Origin: Ensifer sp. LC11
GTDB lineage: Bacteria; Pseudomonadota; Alphaproteobacteria; Rhizobiales; Rhizobiaceae
Direction: 5' to 3'
Assembly (NCBI RefSeq): GCF_001695835.1
Contig: NZ_MBSO01000006.1
Location: forward strand, 1-64,000
Length of the DNA: 64,000 nt
Every line of letters starts with the position of its first letter. Within the stretch, counting starts at the first letter, position 1. The notes under the pieces are model-generated. The model was not told the origin of the DNA, did no database searches, and worked only from the letters and a program-made list of their open reading frames with translations. A program made the translations under genes and the position numbers. Shown piece by piece: positions 16,020 to 26,586 of this stretch.

Positions 16020-19000
16020 TCAATATGCCCGACCCTCTCGGGCACCGACGGTACCTAGCGCCGAAAGCAAGCGCCTTTTGAATTCCAATTCTGTGAAATT
16101 CTGCTCATACACCAGCGCCGCTTCGCGGCCAATGTCCGCTAACCGATCGGGACTGCGAATGATGTTAGTAAGCACTTCGCAAATCACATCTGGATGATTT
16201 GCTTTCAGAACGAAACCAGACACCCCTTCAACGATGAAGCTCGACGTTCCGGTTTCCCGACTGCAGACTAGCGTCTTCCCTTCTGCCAATGCATTAAGCG
16301 AGACCAGTGGCAATGTGTCATCACGAGACGGGCAAATCACGACATCTGTCTCCCTCAACCTGGCCAGATAGGTATCGAAGTCGAGCGCTTCCTCGATTTC
16401 GATATCATCGTGTCCCTTCGCAAAATCGACTAACGCTTGATAAAACCTCTCTGAGTTGACCCTGCCTGCGAGTCTTAGCTTACATTTCTGGCGCACATCT
16501 GTCGGCAGCGCCAAGTAACCCTGAATCGCAAGATCTTGTCCCTTTCGCGGTTCGATCGTGGCCAATACCGAGATTACGAAAGTCTTACTATTCCGAATAG
16601 TAGCCTCGGTCGATGGCGGCGCTTCAACTCCGTACGGAAGAATCGTGTAGTTGTGGATTCCGAGATTACGAATGTACTGTCCCGAAGCATCCGAACCACA
16701 CCAGATCTGCTTGGCGTGTAAAAGTGCATCTCTGAACTGAGGCCTCGACTCGGCCAGTTGCCGAACTAGTTCTGTCTCGTGGAAATACCAATAAACTGCC
16801 GAATACTTCACGAACTGTGAAACTATGGGCCAACATACCGCCGTATTGGCTATTATGACATCGAAGTTTTTGCCAAGGTCGGTCACGTTAGCATTTTGTG
16901 TTAGCGCAAGCGGGTCGACCATTACGTGCGCGCCTATCTGACGTAGCCTTTCTCTCATTGGGCCGTCTTCTGGTGACATCACGAGGACGAAACTCCCGGA
17001 TTCAATGAGGACTTTCGCCATATCCAGGACAATTTTGGGAGCGCCGCTACCGCTCAAATCGTGTGAAAAGATGAGTACATCATTACTGTAACTCTCAATT
17101 TCAGACTCAGCTGGAAAATAATTAAACGGCTCTTGCGAATCTACATAGAGAATGTCTCGCATCGATCGCGAAAAAAATGGGTCTCGAGCGCACAAACTCC
17201 CCCATCGCTTCATTAGATAAATATCCGCCTTATCTTTCTTGAATTCTTTCTTTTTCTTGGTTTTTCCAATCGAAAGATGGCCGATATGCGTTAGTTCGGC
17301 GTGCGGCGTGTAGATACAATGATACCCGCGGTCTCGCACGCGGAAGCAAAGGTCTACATCGGAATGGGCAATGGGCGCATTAACTTCATCAAAGCCGCCG
17401 ATCTCGTTGAAGACTGAGAGCGGCATGGCCAAACAGGCCCCGCAGATAACAGATACTTCGCGGACGCTCTGTGCGAAATTGAAATGAGCAGGTGTCATCG
17501 ACGGGAACGTGTGAAACGCTGTTCCGACCAGCCGTCTTACGCCTGTTAGCATTCCGGCATGCTGAATTCGCCCGTCCTCGTAGAGCAGTTTCGGACCGAC
17601 AACCCCCACTCCAGGTAGGGTCAAGTATTCCAGTAGGCTATCAACCCAATCGGAAGAGATGACCCTTACGTCATCATTAAAGAAAACGATGTACTCACCA
17701 CGGGCACTCTCGGCCCCGGCGTTGCATTTCGCCGAAAAATTGTATTGAAGATCGTACCTGACGAAGCGAATGCGAGCGTTTTTAATTGTTCGTTCGAGCA
17801 GCTGCACAACTTCGGAGTTGGTGACCACTATTATTTCGAAATTTTCGTAGGTCGTCTTCTTGAGTACCGACGAGATTGTATCCCTAATGTGGGCTACATT
17901 GTCAGATGGTACGACTATCGAAACAAGACTCGCAGCGCCGGGGAACGAACGTTTGGCGCGGTTCGCCATGGGCAACGCGACAGCCGTTCCGTTGTATTCG
18001 CGACGATCCATCGCGGCTTGAAGTGCTGCAATGTTGGTCTTTCGAGCAGTCGGTTTTCCGCCCATTGCCGCCGAGCCTTCAATCATGCGCCAGCCGTAGA
18101 GCACTCGTTCAATGTGTTTCACATTCGGCTTTTGTTCAGCGACTCTTAGGGCAAGATCGTAATCTTGAGAAAAATCGAAACGGCTGTCGAACCCACCCAA
18201 TCGCGCTACCAGTTCGCGTTTGTATGCCGACAGGTGACCTGTGTACATGCAATTAAATAGAAGAAACGGACTCCAGTCGGGCTTTGAAAATATGTCAACA
18301 ACTATATTATGCTCATCAATTTTGCATTCGTCAGAATAAATTAGGTCTATAGTTTCGTCATCAATTATTTCTTGCGCAAAGCACTGAAGGGCGTCGGACG
18401 TCATCATGTCGTCGTGATCCAACAGCACTATGTATTCGCCGTTTGCCGCATCCAGTGCAGCGTTTGTGGCACTCGCAATACCGCTGTTACTCGGCAGAGA
18501 AATACACTTGATGCGTCTGTCGAGTTCCTCGTAATAACTCAGAAGCGCAGCTAGCTCCGGTTTCTCGGAAAAATCGTCGACGATTATCAGTTGCCAATTC
18601 GCATAGGCCTGCCCCAGAACTGACGCGATGGCGCGCTCCAGGTATACAAGTGGGGTCCTGTAAACAGGCATTAGGACACTAAAGGTCGGTCCTTCGAATT
18701 CGGATGACGCAATCCCCGGATTAAACCTGAGCCGATTCAACGCGTCGATACGCATTGCGTTATAATTATCTAATATAGGAGTTCCCGTCGGGGTGGGCTT
18801 GACGTATTCAACTTCGGGATTCAAGCCAAGCGACGCAAATATCTCAACGTAGCTGGCGCCTATACCAGAGGTGGCATGTCCAATTTGCTCAATCCAACCT
18901 TGGTTAAACGATGGATCGCTGCCAATGCTCGCCAACTTAGCAGTCAACAGCAAGCTTTCGTCAGGCGCGCATACTGCGGTGGAGAATGGTCCCCGCTCTC

Positions 19001-19736
19001 GGTGACTGCGAAACACTTCCACGTTCCGCGCTACAACAGCCGGCCAATCCTTTGCGACGTGCCCTAATTTCTCCGGTCTTATTTTAGGTTCGCTGGCATT
19101 AAACCATTTGCCGAAATTGAATAACATTCCGTGGTCCTGCTCTTTTGCCGGAGACTTGTCAAATTCGCTTACAGATGCAAGTTTACCGTCACCATTTCCG
19201 ATGGCAGCCTCTTCATCCGAAAGCGGCATTGGCAGCCGTCCTTCTTGGTGTCCCCACCGGATGTAGTGCATGAGCGGTTCGATTCTGGACTGCGCTACAT
19301 CCGGGTTCTGTTGCAGGTACCAAGCAGTATCGAAACTGCGAGAGATCTGAAGCCCACGCTTCCAACCAAATTTTGCATAGTGTGTGAGTGGGTCGAGATT
19401 CCGAAGATCAGGATTCTGCGACAAATAGTACTCCACATCCACCATCGGATGCGGGTTCGTTTTCTCCCGCCAACCGAACTTTGCGAAGTGCTTGAAGGGC
19501 TCCATTCCGGAAGACACGACGTCGGGCCGCTGATCAAGGTAGTACGCCGTAGAGAACAGGGGGTGTGGCGACAACCTTTTCCGCCAGCCATTCTTTAGAT
19601 AGTCACTTTTCGTAGCGGCGCGTGCGCTATCGCGTTTCTGGCTTGCATACCAGCTCTTATTAAAAAGCAAAATTGAACTTCCTCGTAGTGACCAAAATCT
19701 CGAAGAATACCGTATTGCGGTCCTCATGACCTGCAC
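16020..19736 (-). CDS. Giant three-domain glycosyltransferase (GT2-GT2-GT4) with N-terminal repeats
   Basis: A 1,238-aa protein. Residues about 40-175 hold three clear and one degenerate copy of a repeat of the form YLxxNPDVxxxxxxPLxHYxKFGWREG. A first GT-A domain (about 345-600) has FSVLMPVYRTP and the metal motif LLDHDDMM. A second (about 600-890) has VSIVVPSD and FFNDDVRV. A C-terminal GT-B domain (about 910-1220) has SHDLSGSGAPKIVLDMA, VLATIEPRKGQDLAIQG and the GT4 signature DVVICPSRDDTLPLVSLNALAEGK. Each part looks intact, so one polypeptide may add three sugars or alternate linkages. It lies 155 bases after rmlA in the same orientation, suggesting it uses dTDP-rhamnose among its donors (inference). 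Confidence 0.88.
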   Translation of the reverse strand: MQVMRTAIRYSSRFWSLRGSSILLFNKSWYASQKRDSARAATKSDYLKNGWRKRLSPHPLFSTAYYLDQRPDVVSSGMEPFKHFAKFGWREKTNPHPMVDVEYYLSQNPDLRNLDPLTHYAKFGWKRGLQISRSFDTAWYLQQNPDVAQSRIEPLMHYIRWGHQEGRLPMPLSDEEAAIGNGDGKLASVSEFDKSPAKEQDHGMLFNFGKWFNASEPKIRPEKLGHVAKDWPAVVARNVEVFRSHRERGPFSTAVCAPDESLLLTAKLASIGSDPSFNQGWIEQIGHATSGIGASYVEIFASLGLNPEVEYVKPTPTGTPILDNYNAMRIDALNRLRFNPGIASSEFEGPTFSVLMPVYRTPLVYLERAIASVLGQAYANWQLIIVDDFSEKPELAALLSYYEELDRRIKCISLPSNSGIASATNAALDAANGEYIVLLDHDDMMTSDALQCFAQEIIDDETIDLIYSDECKIDEHNIVVDIFSKPDWSPFLLFNCMYTGHLSAYKRELVARLGGFDSRFDFSQDYDLALRVAEQKPNVKHIERVLYGWRMIEGSAAMGGKPTARKTNIAALQAAMDRREYNGTAVALPMANRAKRSFPGAASLVSIVVPSDNVAHIRDTISSVLKKTTYENFEIIVVTNSEVVQLLERTIKNARIRFVRYDLQYNFSAKCNAGAESARGEYIVFFNDDVRVISSDWVDSLLEYLTLPGVGVVGPKLLYEDGRIQHAGMLTGVRRLVGTAFHTFPSMTPAHFNFAQSVREVSVICGACLAMPLSVFNEIGGFDEVNAPIAHSDVDLCFRVRDRGYHCIYTPHAELTHIGHLSIGKTKKKKEFKKDKADIYLMKRWGSLCARDPFFSRSMRDILYVDSQEPFNYFPAESEIESYSNDVLIFSHDLSGSGAPKIVLDMAKVLIESGSFVLVMSPEDGPMRERLRQIGAHVMVDPLALTQNANVTDLGKNFDVIIANTAVCWPIVSQFVKYSAVYWYFHETELVRQLAESRPQFRDALLHAKQIWCGSDASGQYIRNLGIHNYTILPYGVEAPPSTEATIRNSKTFVISVLATIEPRKGQDLAIQGYLALPTDVRQKCKLRLAGRVNSERFYQALVDFAKGHDDIEIEEALDFDTYLARLRETDVVICPSRDDTLPLVSLNALAEGKTLVCSRETGTSSFIVEGVSGFVLKANHPDVICEVLTNIIRSPDRLADIGREAALVYEQNFTELEFKRRLLSALGTVGAREGRAY

Positions 19737-19891
19737 CTCTTATGCGATAAGAGAGTGGGGCCCTCTACGCGATGCCGATGAATCTAAAAAAAGGCACGCG
19801 GTTCAAGCAAAAGCTGAGCAGCGCGCCTAAGCGATAAACATGATTAAGCGCTGCACGGCAGTTAGAGTGTGAAGTGTAACTGCGATTGCGG

Positions 19892-20776
19892 CTATTCCAT
19901 ATCAGGGACCAGATCTTCGGACACCTTCATCAGATAGCGACCGTAAGCGGTCTTCAAATACGGCTTTGCACTTTCGATGAGCTGCTCTTTGGAGATAAAG
20001 CCATTGAGGTAGGCGATCTCTTCGATGCATGCTATATTGGTGCCCTGCCGATGTTGTATAGTTCGCACAAACTCTGCAGCCTCCAGCAAACTGTCATGCG
20101 TTCCCGTGTCCAGCCACGCATAACCGCGAGACATTCGCTCCACAAAGAGCTCGTTACGGTCGAGATATATTTTGTTCAGATCCGTAATCTCATACTCACC
20201 ACGTTGGGACGGTTTTAGCCCTTCAGCATACTCCACCACTTTGTTGTCATAAAAATATAAACCGGTTACAGCAAACTTCGATCTTGGACGAGTTGGCTTC
20301 TCTTCTAAGCTCAATGCGCGGTCTTCTGTATCCAGTTCGACCACGCCATAGCGCTCAGGATCATCCACTTCATACGCAAACACTGTCGCGCCGTCACCGC
20401 GACTTCTCGCTCGCCTCAAAAGGTTTAGCAATCCGGCGCCAAAGAAGATGTTATCGCCGAGCACGAGAGCTACCCGATCACCTCCGATAAAGTCCTTCCC
20501 GATAGTAAAAGCCTGTGCGAGCCCATTCGGTTCAGGTTGGATAGCATACTGAATGCTCATTCCCCAACGTGAACCATCCCCAAAGAGTCGTCGATAACTT
20601 TCCATGTATTCTGGAGAAGAAATAATAAGTACATCCCCTATCTTGGCTTGCATCAAAACCGACAATGGATAATATATCATCGGCTTATCATAGACAGGGA
20701 CGAGCTGTTTATTTATCGCGAGTGTCGCCGGGTAAAGTCGGGAGCCCGATCCACCTGCAAGAATAATGCCTTTCAA
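19892..20776 (-). CDS. rmlA: Glucose-1-phosphate thymidylyltransferase RmlA
   Basis: This is the first enzyme of dTDP-L-rhamnose synthesis (glucose-1-phosphate plus dTTP gives dTDP-glucose). At 294 aa it is the normal length. It has the nucleotide motif [13 protein letters not shown] at about 6-18, [26 protein letters not shown] at about 80-90, LGDNIFFG, and [19 protein letters not shown]. It lies 34 bases after rmlD in the order rmlC-rmlB-rmlD-rmlA. Confidence 0.97.
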   Translation of the reverse strand: MKGIILAGGSGSRLYPATLAINKQLVPVYDKPMIYYPLSVLMQAKIGDVLIISSPEYMESYRRLFGDGSRWGMSIQYAIQPEPNGLAQAFTIGKDFIGGDRVALVLGDNIFFGAGLLNLLRRARSRGDGATVFAYEVDDPERYGVVELDTEDRALSLEEKPTRPRSKFAVTGLYFYDNKVVEYAEGLKPSQRGEYEITDLNKIYLDRNELFVERMSRGYAWLDTGTHDSLLEAAEFVRTIQHRQGTNIACIEEIAYLNGFISKEQLIESAKPYLKTAYGRYLMKVSEDLVPDME

Positions 20777-20810
20777 AGTGAGACTCCTCTATGAATCCAA
20801 ACGTCACCAT

Positions 20811-21695
20811 TCATTTCGACAGAGCGACCAGAACTTCGCTGAGCGCTTCCTGCCATGGTCGCGGCACGGTTCCGAATGCGTTTGAAAACTTTCCGTTCGA
20901 AAGCCGTGAATTTGCCGGGCGGAGAGCGGCGGTAGGATAGTCCGCGGTTGATATCGGCTCAACTCGGGCGGAGGGATGGCCATAGGTCGGCGCTTGGCGA
21001 AATACTTCTTCGGCGAAGGTGAACCACGTTGCCTCGCCTGAATTAACAAAATTGTACGTTCCAAAGCCTTCGAAATCTTTCTCAAGAACTTTATTTATGA
21101 CTTGAGAAAGTCCCGTTGCAAGGTCTGTCGCGCAAGTTGGGCAGCCTCGTTGATCACTCACTACTTTAATTGTTTGTCTTTGTGTCGCAAGCTTCAACAT
21201 CGTCTTGACGAAATTGTTGCCATGCTCGCTGAACACCCAAGCGGTCCGCAGAATGATGTGCTTCTCGTTACCAGTTCTTATTGCATGCTCCCCGCCGGCT
21301 TTCGATGCTCCATAGACGCCTTGGGGGGACAAGCAGTCCTCTTCGACATAAATCCCCGATTTGGATCCGTCGAAAACGTAGTCGGTCGATACATGAATAA
21401 TTGGGACTGAGTGCTTGTGACTAGTCAAAGCTAGAGCCGCTGGAGCGAGGGCATTCACCCTCCACGCTTGCAGGACATCATTTTCAGCCCTATCCACCCC
21501 GGTATATGCGCCCAGATTCACTATTACGCTAAATTCGCCTGAATCAGCATATCGGGCCACCGCATCTGCGTCCGACAAATCGAGTTCATCTCTTTTAGGC
21601 GCGACAATCTCCACGTCGTTCGGCCACCGACAACGTTGTAGCTCGATACCGACCTGGCCCGTGCCGCCGGTGACTAGAATCCGCTGCGTGGTCAT
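20811..21695 (-). CDS. rmlD: dTDP-4-dehydrorhamnose reductase RmlD
   Basis: This is the last step of dTDP-L-rhamnose synthesis, an NAD(P)H-dependent reduction. It has [12 protein letters not shown] near the N-terminus, [14 protein letters not shown], and the catalytic YGASKAGGE. From the ATG at 21695 the protein is 294 aa and begins [11 protein letters not shown]; that ATG overlaps the rmlB stop (ATGA). The in-frame extension to 21773 lies inside rmlB and is not credible. Confidence 0.95.
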   Translation of the reverse strand: MTTQRILVTGGTGQVGIELQRCRWPNDVEIVAPKRDELDLSDADAVARYADSGEFSVIVNLGAYTGVDRAENDVLQAWRVNALAPAALALTSHKHSVPIIHVSTDYVFDGSKSGIYVEEDCLSPQGVYGASKAGGEHAIRTGNEKHIILRTAWVFSEHGNNFVKTMLKLATQRQTIKVVSDQRGCPTCATDLATGLSQVINKVLEKDFEGFGTYNFVNSGEATWFTFAEEVFRQAPTYGHPSARVEPISTADYPTAALRPANSRLSNGKFSNAFGTVPRPWQEALSEVLVALSK

Positions 21696-22747
21696 GCACC
21701 CAACCCCTGCCGCTTCCCTTCTTGGGTCCGCGGGAGTAGCGCAGACCACCAATCGCGGTGCCTCAAATACCAAGAGACGGTTTTCTCGATTCCACTCTCG
21801 AAGCTCTCAACCGGCTGCCAGCCGAGCTCGTTACGAATCTTAGCCGCGTCGATCGCATAGCGCTGATCGTGGCCGGGCCGGTCGGCGACGTAGGTGATTT
21901 GTTTACTGTAGGACTCCCCATCATCGCGCGGCTGCAATTTATCCAAGATCGCGCACACTGTGTTCACAACATCGATGTTCTGGCGCTCGGAGTTGCCGCC
22001 GATGTTGTAAGTCTGCCCCGCAACGCCTTTTTCAAACACATATTGAAGTGCGCGAACATGATCCTCCACATACAGCCAATCGCGGACGTTCGTACCGCTC
22101 CCGTAAACGGGGAGTGGTTCGCCCGCGAGGGCCTTTACGATCATCAGAGGAATGAGTTTCTCCGGGAAGTGGTAGGGCCCGTAGTTGTTCGAGCAATTCG
22201 TGATCAGTATCGGCAAACCGAATGTGTGCCCCCAAGCGGAGACAAGATGATCCGAGCCCGCTTTGGATGCCGAATATGGCGAGCGAGGATCATACGGCGT
22301 TGTTTCGGTGAAGTAGCCCGTGTCACCGAGCGAACCAAAAACTTCATCCGTTGAAATGTGATGAAAACGGAACTTTTCTCGACGATCGGCAGGCAGCCCC
22401 CGCCAATATTCAGTGGTTGCAGCTAGCATCGTGTAGGTGCCCACTACGTTCGTTTGGATGAATGCCCCTGGTCCGTCTATGGATCGATCTACATGCGACT
22501 CTGCTGCCAGATGTGTGACGACATGTGGCTGGAAATCCTCAATGGCGGCGGTCACAGCGCGCTCATCGCAAATATCGCCTTGCTTGAATTGATATCTGGA
22601 CGACGACGCGATTGACAATAGAGATGTCAGAGTACCCGCATAGGTGAGCTTATCGAAATTCAACACATCATGTTCGGTATTCTCAATCAGGTGCCTAACC
22701 AAGGCCGAGCCGATGAATCCAGCACCGCCGGTAACGAGAATGCGCAT
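21692..22747 (-). CDS. rmlB: dTDP-glucose 4,6-dehydratase RmlB
   Basis: Second step of the rhamnose pathway, dTDP-glucose to dTDP-4-keto-6-deoxyglucose. It has the NAD motif [12 protein letters not shown], the [11 protein letters not shown] active-site strand with Thr, Asp and Glu, and the catalytic [12 protein letters not shown]. The start at 22747 (MRILVTGG) has AAGGA six bases upstream and is preferred over 22765. Length is 351 aa, as usual. It lies 20 bases after rmlC. Confidence 0.96.
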   Translation of the reverse strand: MRILVTGGAGFIGSALVRHLIENTEHDVLNFDKLTYAGTLTSLLSIASSSRYQFKQGDICDERAVTAAIEDFQPHVVTHLAAESHVDRSIDGPGAFIQTNVVGTYTMLAATTEYWRGLPADRREKFRFHHISTDEVFGSLGDTGYFTETTPYDPRSPYSASKAGSDHLVSAWGHTFGLPILITNCSNNYGPYHFPEKLIPLMIVKALAGEPLPVYGSGTNVRDWLYVEDHVRALQYVFEKGVAGQTYNIGGNSERQNIDVVNTVCAILDKLQPRDDGESYSKQITYVADRPGHDQRYAIDAAKIRNELGWQPVESFESGIEKTVSWYLRHRDWWSALLPRTQEGKRQGLGA

Positions 22748-22767
22748 GAACAATCCTTTTTTCAAAC

Positions 22768-23340
22768 TTAGACTTCGACTAGTTCGAGCGGAATACCGTC
22801 GTAAACGAAGGGGCTGTCGAAATCACGCAGCGCCGGCTGACGCTCATCTTTTGGGCTTAATACTGGCTCAAGTCCGCGCGGCAGAGGCCATTCGATCCCG
22901 ATCTGTGGGTCACTCCAGAGGATGCCAGCATCATTTTCCGGGGAGTAACGACTGGACACCTTGTAAGTTACTTCCGTTGAGGATTCGAGCGTGACGAAAC
23001 CGTGCGCAAAACCCACAGGAACAAAAAGTTGCTTACCGTTCTCAGACGAAAGCTCAGCGCCGACCCATTGCCCATAGGTCGGGGAAGCTTGACGTATGTC
23101 GACAGCCACATCGAAAATCCGGCCGCGTATGCACCGAACGAGCTTGGCTTGCCCGAAAGGTGGGGTCTGGAAGTGCAGGCCTCTCAACGTTCCGATTGGA
23201 ATGGAAAGCGAGTGATTATCTTGAACGAAGTGGTCGGCAATGCCATGCGCGACGAAAATCTCCTCGTTATAAACCTCGGTAAACCATCCTCGGTCGTCGC
23301 CAAATCGCTTGGAACTAAGCAACACAACTTTAGAACCCAT
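22768..23340 (-). CDS. rmlC: dTDP-4-dehydrorhamnose 3,5-epimerase RmlC
   Basis: A cupin enzyme, third step of dTDP-rhamnose synthesis, 190 aa. It has the family motifs [30 protein letters not shown] (active-site His), FDVAVDIR, and [11 protein letters not shown]. It is the first of the four rml genes, 41 bases downstream of an unassigned glycosyltransferase-like gene. A more distant relative is at 50790-51359. Confidence 0.95.
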   Translation of the reverse strand: MGSKVVLLSSKRFGDDRGWFTEVYNEEIFVAHGIADHFVQDNHSLSIPIGTLRGLHFQTPPFGQAKLVRCIRGRIFDVAVDIRQASPTYGQWVGAELSSENGKQLFVPVGFAHGFVTLESSTEVTYKVSSRYSPENDAGILWSDPQIGIEWPLPRGLEPVLSPKDERQPALRDFDSPFVYDGIPLELVEV

Positions 23341-23381
23341 TTCTGTATCCTGAATGCATCATGCGACCCATTGGGCCGAAA

Positions 23382-24500
23382 CTAGGGCGGCAGGAGCCTT
23401 GCCTTACCCTGGCTAAGGACCTGAAGACCCGTATCCGCTGCCGCCGTCATATGCAAGACCGCATTCCGCGACACTAACGCAACTTTACCGCGCGTATAAA
23501 GATCATCAACAAGCTGTGCAATCACGCGATACCAAAGGTCAGCGCAATAGGGCAATCGCAGTTCACCGTGTTCATCTGCGAAGCCATATGCCAATCCTTC
23601 CGAATAAACCCCAGCCGCTTTGTAGCGCGCTACATCGATGCGCTTTGTCGGTGCTCGACTGTCATTCACATGCGACGGCGCCAACGGCACTAGCATAATA
23701 TCAATGGTCCGATCGTTTGCGTCAGCCAAGTACTCAATCCACGGCATCGGCTCGCGAATTTGCACGCGATTGAGACCCTGCCAGATCGCACTTGCACGTC
23801 GATCGGCGAACACCTCAAACCGAGCCTGCGGGCGTTCGCGCAGAACCTCCGCGATAATCGGCCGGAGAAATCGATGCTCCTCCAGATGCACACCCGTTGC
23901 GTGGTAGGCGATCAAGACCTCGCCCTTGGTCCGATCATAGGCCGCGGCATCTTCGCGGACATTCGACCAGAGTGCCTTCGGTGGGGCCGGCGGTAAGACC
24001 AGCGCTTTCGCCTCCGCCAACCGAGACGCAAGATGCTGCGTGGAGGCCCATACGATATCCAACTGCCGGTTCAGTCGGCGAAGCGGCCAAAGAGCGCGGT
24101 ACCAGAGGAACAGCCGATAGAGAAAATCGGCGTCCTTCCCCGTCACGACGGCCGGGATGTCGTCGTCGACGAACAATCCCACGCCGGAGAGGCGCTGCAT
24201 ATTGCTCTCAATCCAGCGTAAGACGGAGGGAGACGCGTAGCGGCAAATGATGACGAAGGCTCCGTCGGGATCGAGGGTCGGCGTCTCGCGACTGCGGATA
24301 TCCGCGACCTCATACGGCGGCATGTCGGGTGCCTCAAGGCGCGCAGCGAGGTAGTAGTCGAAGGTCGGGTTCGGGATGCGGCCGAAAACGATGATCCGCT
24401 TCACCGGCCGCCGCGGCCGACCGCTAGCACCATCCCGCAGCCGTGGTTTAGGCAGCCGCTGTTCAATCCAGCGGGCCAGCCGTTCGCGCACGCTGCTCAA
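23382..24500 (-). CDS. Probable GT-B-type glycosyltransferase, family unassigned (372 aa)
   Basis: I recognise only the general character. After a basic N-terminus, KRIIVFGRIPNPTFDYYLAARLE begins a Rossmann-like half, GVGLFVDDDIPAV marks the middle, and GEVLIAYHATGVHLEEHRFLRP begins what looks like the second Rossmann half of a GT4-like protein. A late RIDVARYKAAGVYSEG resembles the donor-binding helix seen in rhizobial glycan proteins. The start is a TTG overlapping the upstream stop (TTGA), so it is coupled to the preceding GT2 gene. GC content is higher than in the rml genes. Confidence 0.6.
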   Translation of the reverse strand: MSSVRERLARWIEQRLPKPRLRDGASGRPRRPVKRIIVFGRIPNPTFDYYLAARLEAPDMPPYEVADIRSRETPTLDPDGAFVIICRYASPSVLRWIESNMQRLSGVGLFVDDDIPAVVTGKDADFLYRLFLWYRALWPLRRLNRQLDIVWASTQHLASRLAEAKALVLPPAPPKALWSNVREDAAAYDRTKGEVLIAYHATGVHLEEHRFLRPIIAEVLRERPQARFEVFADRRASAIWQGLNRVQIREPMPWIEYLADANDRTIDIMLVPLAPSHVNDSRAPTKRIDVARYKAAGVYSEGLAYGFADEHGELRLPYCADLWYRVIAQLVDDLYTRGKVALVSRNAVLHMTAAADTGLQVLSQGKARLLPP

Positions 24501-26431
24501 ACGCTCGACCTCGGCGACAGATTTCTCGGATAGGCTTCCAGAACGAATTCTTCGGCAATGAGCGACAGGTTCGGATTGTAGTATGGATCGGCTTTCAAGG
24601 TGTCGCTCCAGCGCTCATGCATGGCTCGTTCCTCCCGCGCGAAACGCTGAAGCTTCTCAGGTGTATCGTCGGCGCCGCGCGAAACGCTCTCTCTATGCAA
24701 CATCGCCGCCGCCGGTGTCCAGACAATCCGGAAACCCGCTTCCCGAACTTTCAGGCAATAGTCCACGTCATTGAAGGCGACCGTCAGCTTTTCTTCGTCC
24801 ATGCCCCCAAGGCGGCACCAGAGCTCTTTGCGCGTCAGCAGACAGGCCGCGGTGACCGCCGACATGTCCCGGCGTTCGTTGAGAAGTCCCCTGTCGCCCC
24901 GCCCCTTTGGGTCAAGGAAGTGAAAGCTGTGCCGGGCGACTGTGCCGGCGCCAAGCATGACCCCGCCGTGCTGAGCGGTGCCATCTGGAAACAGCAGCAG
25001 GTTGCCGACAGCTCCAACCGTCGGGTCATCGAGCTCACCTGCCAAGTACTCTAGCCAGTGGCAATCAATCGGTTCCACGTCATTGTTTAGCAAGAGGATG
25101 AGATCGTGGCGAGCGGCACCGACACCGATGTTGCAGGCGCGAGAAAAATTGAACCCTCCCCGCAGAGGTATCCGGCGGATAAAGCCGGACTGCTCGTAAC
25201 GAACAAACAGTGCCAGCGTGGCCGGCTCGACGCTTTCATTGTCAATGACGATGACATCAAGGTCGGCTGGCGCCGTATTTTCGAAGAGCCCCCTGAGACA
25301 GGCTTCAAGCAGGTCGGCCCGGTCGCGTGTCGGTATGACGATGCTGACTGCCGGGTGCTCCCGCTTCGGCCAGTTCGTCTCTGCGCGACAGTCACGCCGG
25401 CGGCACGAAGGACCCCGGTGAAGGAGGATCTCGGGCAGATGTAGTATCTGCCCGGTCAGAGCTTTCGCGACGGCAAGTGCCATCTCGGCGGCCGATGCGT
25501 TTGCCAGGGCAACACTTTCAGGAATGTCGGTCAGGCGAAAAAGCGCGCCTTCCACGGAAAGCCAACCGGAGCGAACCAGCGGCTCATTCCAAGCCGGCTT
25601 GAAAAAGGGGGCCGAGCGCTTGCCGCGGCCGTCGATGTGGTCCTCATCACAATAGACAACCGCGACATTGGCTGACATGGCAAAAGGCCGAACCAGCCGT
25701 TCCAGAGCGTTCGTAGCGACGCGCATCCCCGCCGGCAGTCGCATCCACAGATGATCATCGGCTGTCTCGCCGCGCTTCAGCATTTGCGCCACATCCGCTG
25801 CTGTCATCTCGCGAAATTCGCTCCAAGTCTGCGCTGCTAACGATGCTCTCGTTTCGGCAACGCCAGCCGCGTCACCGTCCTCTATCGAAACGAGAATGCG
25901 TGGCTTTCGCGGCCAGGCTTGCGGATCGTCGCAGTTCACGTTCTTCTCAGCCAACGCCTGAGCCTCGATCCACTCGTGATAGTCGGGGGCAGAAAGCGCG
26001 TCGCATTGGCGAACGAAACGAAACTCGGCTCCCTTCCTGTTTCCTGCGAGGAGCAGCTTGATAATCTGTAAGAACGCGAGAGTTCGGCGGAAAGCGATGA
26101 GGATAGCGACCTCGATCAGCGACATGCGTCGCATCGTAATCTGCGGCTCGATCCTTGCCGAGCCGTTTGCGGTTGCGTCATCGACCAGCAGTGTCATCGC
26201 TTGCAGTTGAACCGGCGTCCAACCGTAGAAACGCCCGCGGCCTCGCCGGTCGATGAGGAAGGAGCGGAACACGGTATCGGGTGTTCTGTCATAACGCCTC
26301 AACGCAAGCCGCGGCCGCCGCCCCAGGCGATGGTCGGGGTCGCGTACCAAAAGCGTGATCGGGCGGTCGGCGTAGTGCCCGGCGTCGTGCTTCATCGCAA
26401 CGCTGAATTCATCCTGCGATGGCTCGACCAT
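24497..26431 (-). CDS. Family 2 glycosyltransferase with degenerate first domain (644 aa)
   Basis: It leads the rml operon. The C-terminal half (about residues 365-620) is a complete GT2 domain: VSIVIPTRDRADLLEACL, the metal motif LLLNNDVEP, and FNDVDYCLKVREAGFRIVWTP. The N-terminal half (about 170-350) follows the layout of a first GT2 domain (VVYCDEDHIDGRGKRSAPFFKPAWN) but reads LWMRLPAGMRV where the DxD pair should stand, so it is probably inactive. I chose the ATG at 26431 (MVEPSQDEF); the frame continues to 26518 with atypical residues. The promoter should be in 26432-26586. Confidence 0.82.
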   Translation of the reverse strand: MVEPSQDEFSVAMKHDAGHYADRPITLLVRDPDHRLGRRPRLALRRYDRTPDTVFRSFLIDRRGRGRFYGWTPVQLQAMTLLVDDATANGSARIEPQITMRRMSLIEVAILIAFRRTLAFLQIIKLLLAGNRKGAEFRFVRQCDALSAPDYHEWIEAQALAEKNVNCDDPQAWPRKPRILVSIEDGDAAGVAETRASLAAQTWSEFREMTAADVAQMLKRGETADDHLWMRLPAGMRVATNALERLVRPFAMSANVAVVYCDEDHIDGRGKRSAPFFKPAWNEPLVRSGWLSVEGALFRLTDIPESVALANASAAEMALAVAKALTGQILHLPEILLHRGPSCRRRDCRAETNWPKREHPAVSIVIPTRDRADLLEACLRGLFENTAPADLDVIVIDNESVEPATLALFVRYEQSGFIRRIPLRGGFNFSRACNIGVGAARHDLILLLNNDVEPIDCHWLEYLAGELDDPTVGAVGNLLLFPDGTAQHGGVMLGAGTVARHSFHFLDPKGRGDRGLLNERRDMSAVTAACLLTRKELWCRLGGMDEEKLTVAFNDVDYCLKVREAGFRIVWTPAAAMLHRESVSRGADDTPEKLQRFAREERAMHERWSDTLKADPYYNPNLSLIAEEFVLEAYPRNLSPRSSV

Positions 26432-26586
26432 CGGCTCCCATCCATCAACCGCGTGGCGCGGATTTATTTCACAATCGCGCCGTTCACATCGCAGAAAAAT
26501 CGATTGGGAACAACGCAATCAATCAGCGGGCGGGGCCAAGTGGCAAGGCCGCCCCAGAAAACAGCCCATTGAAAAAAAGCGGCGGC

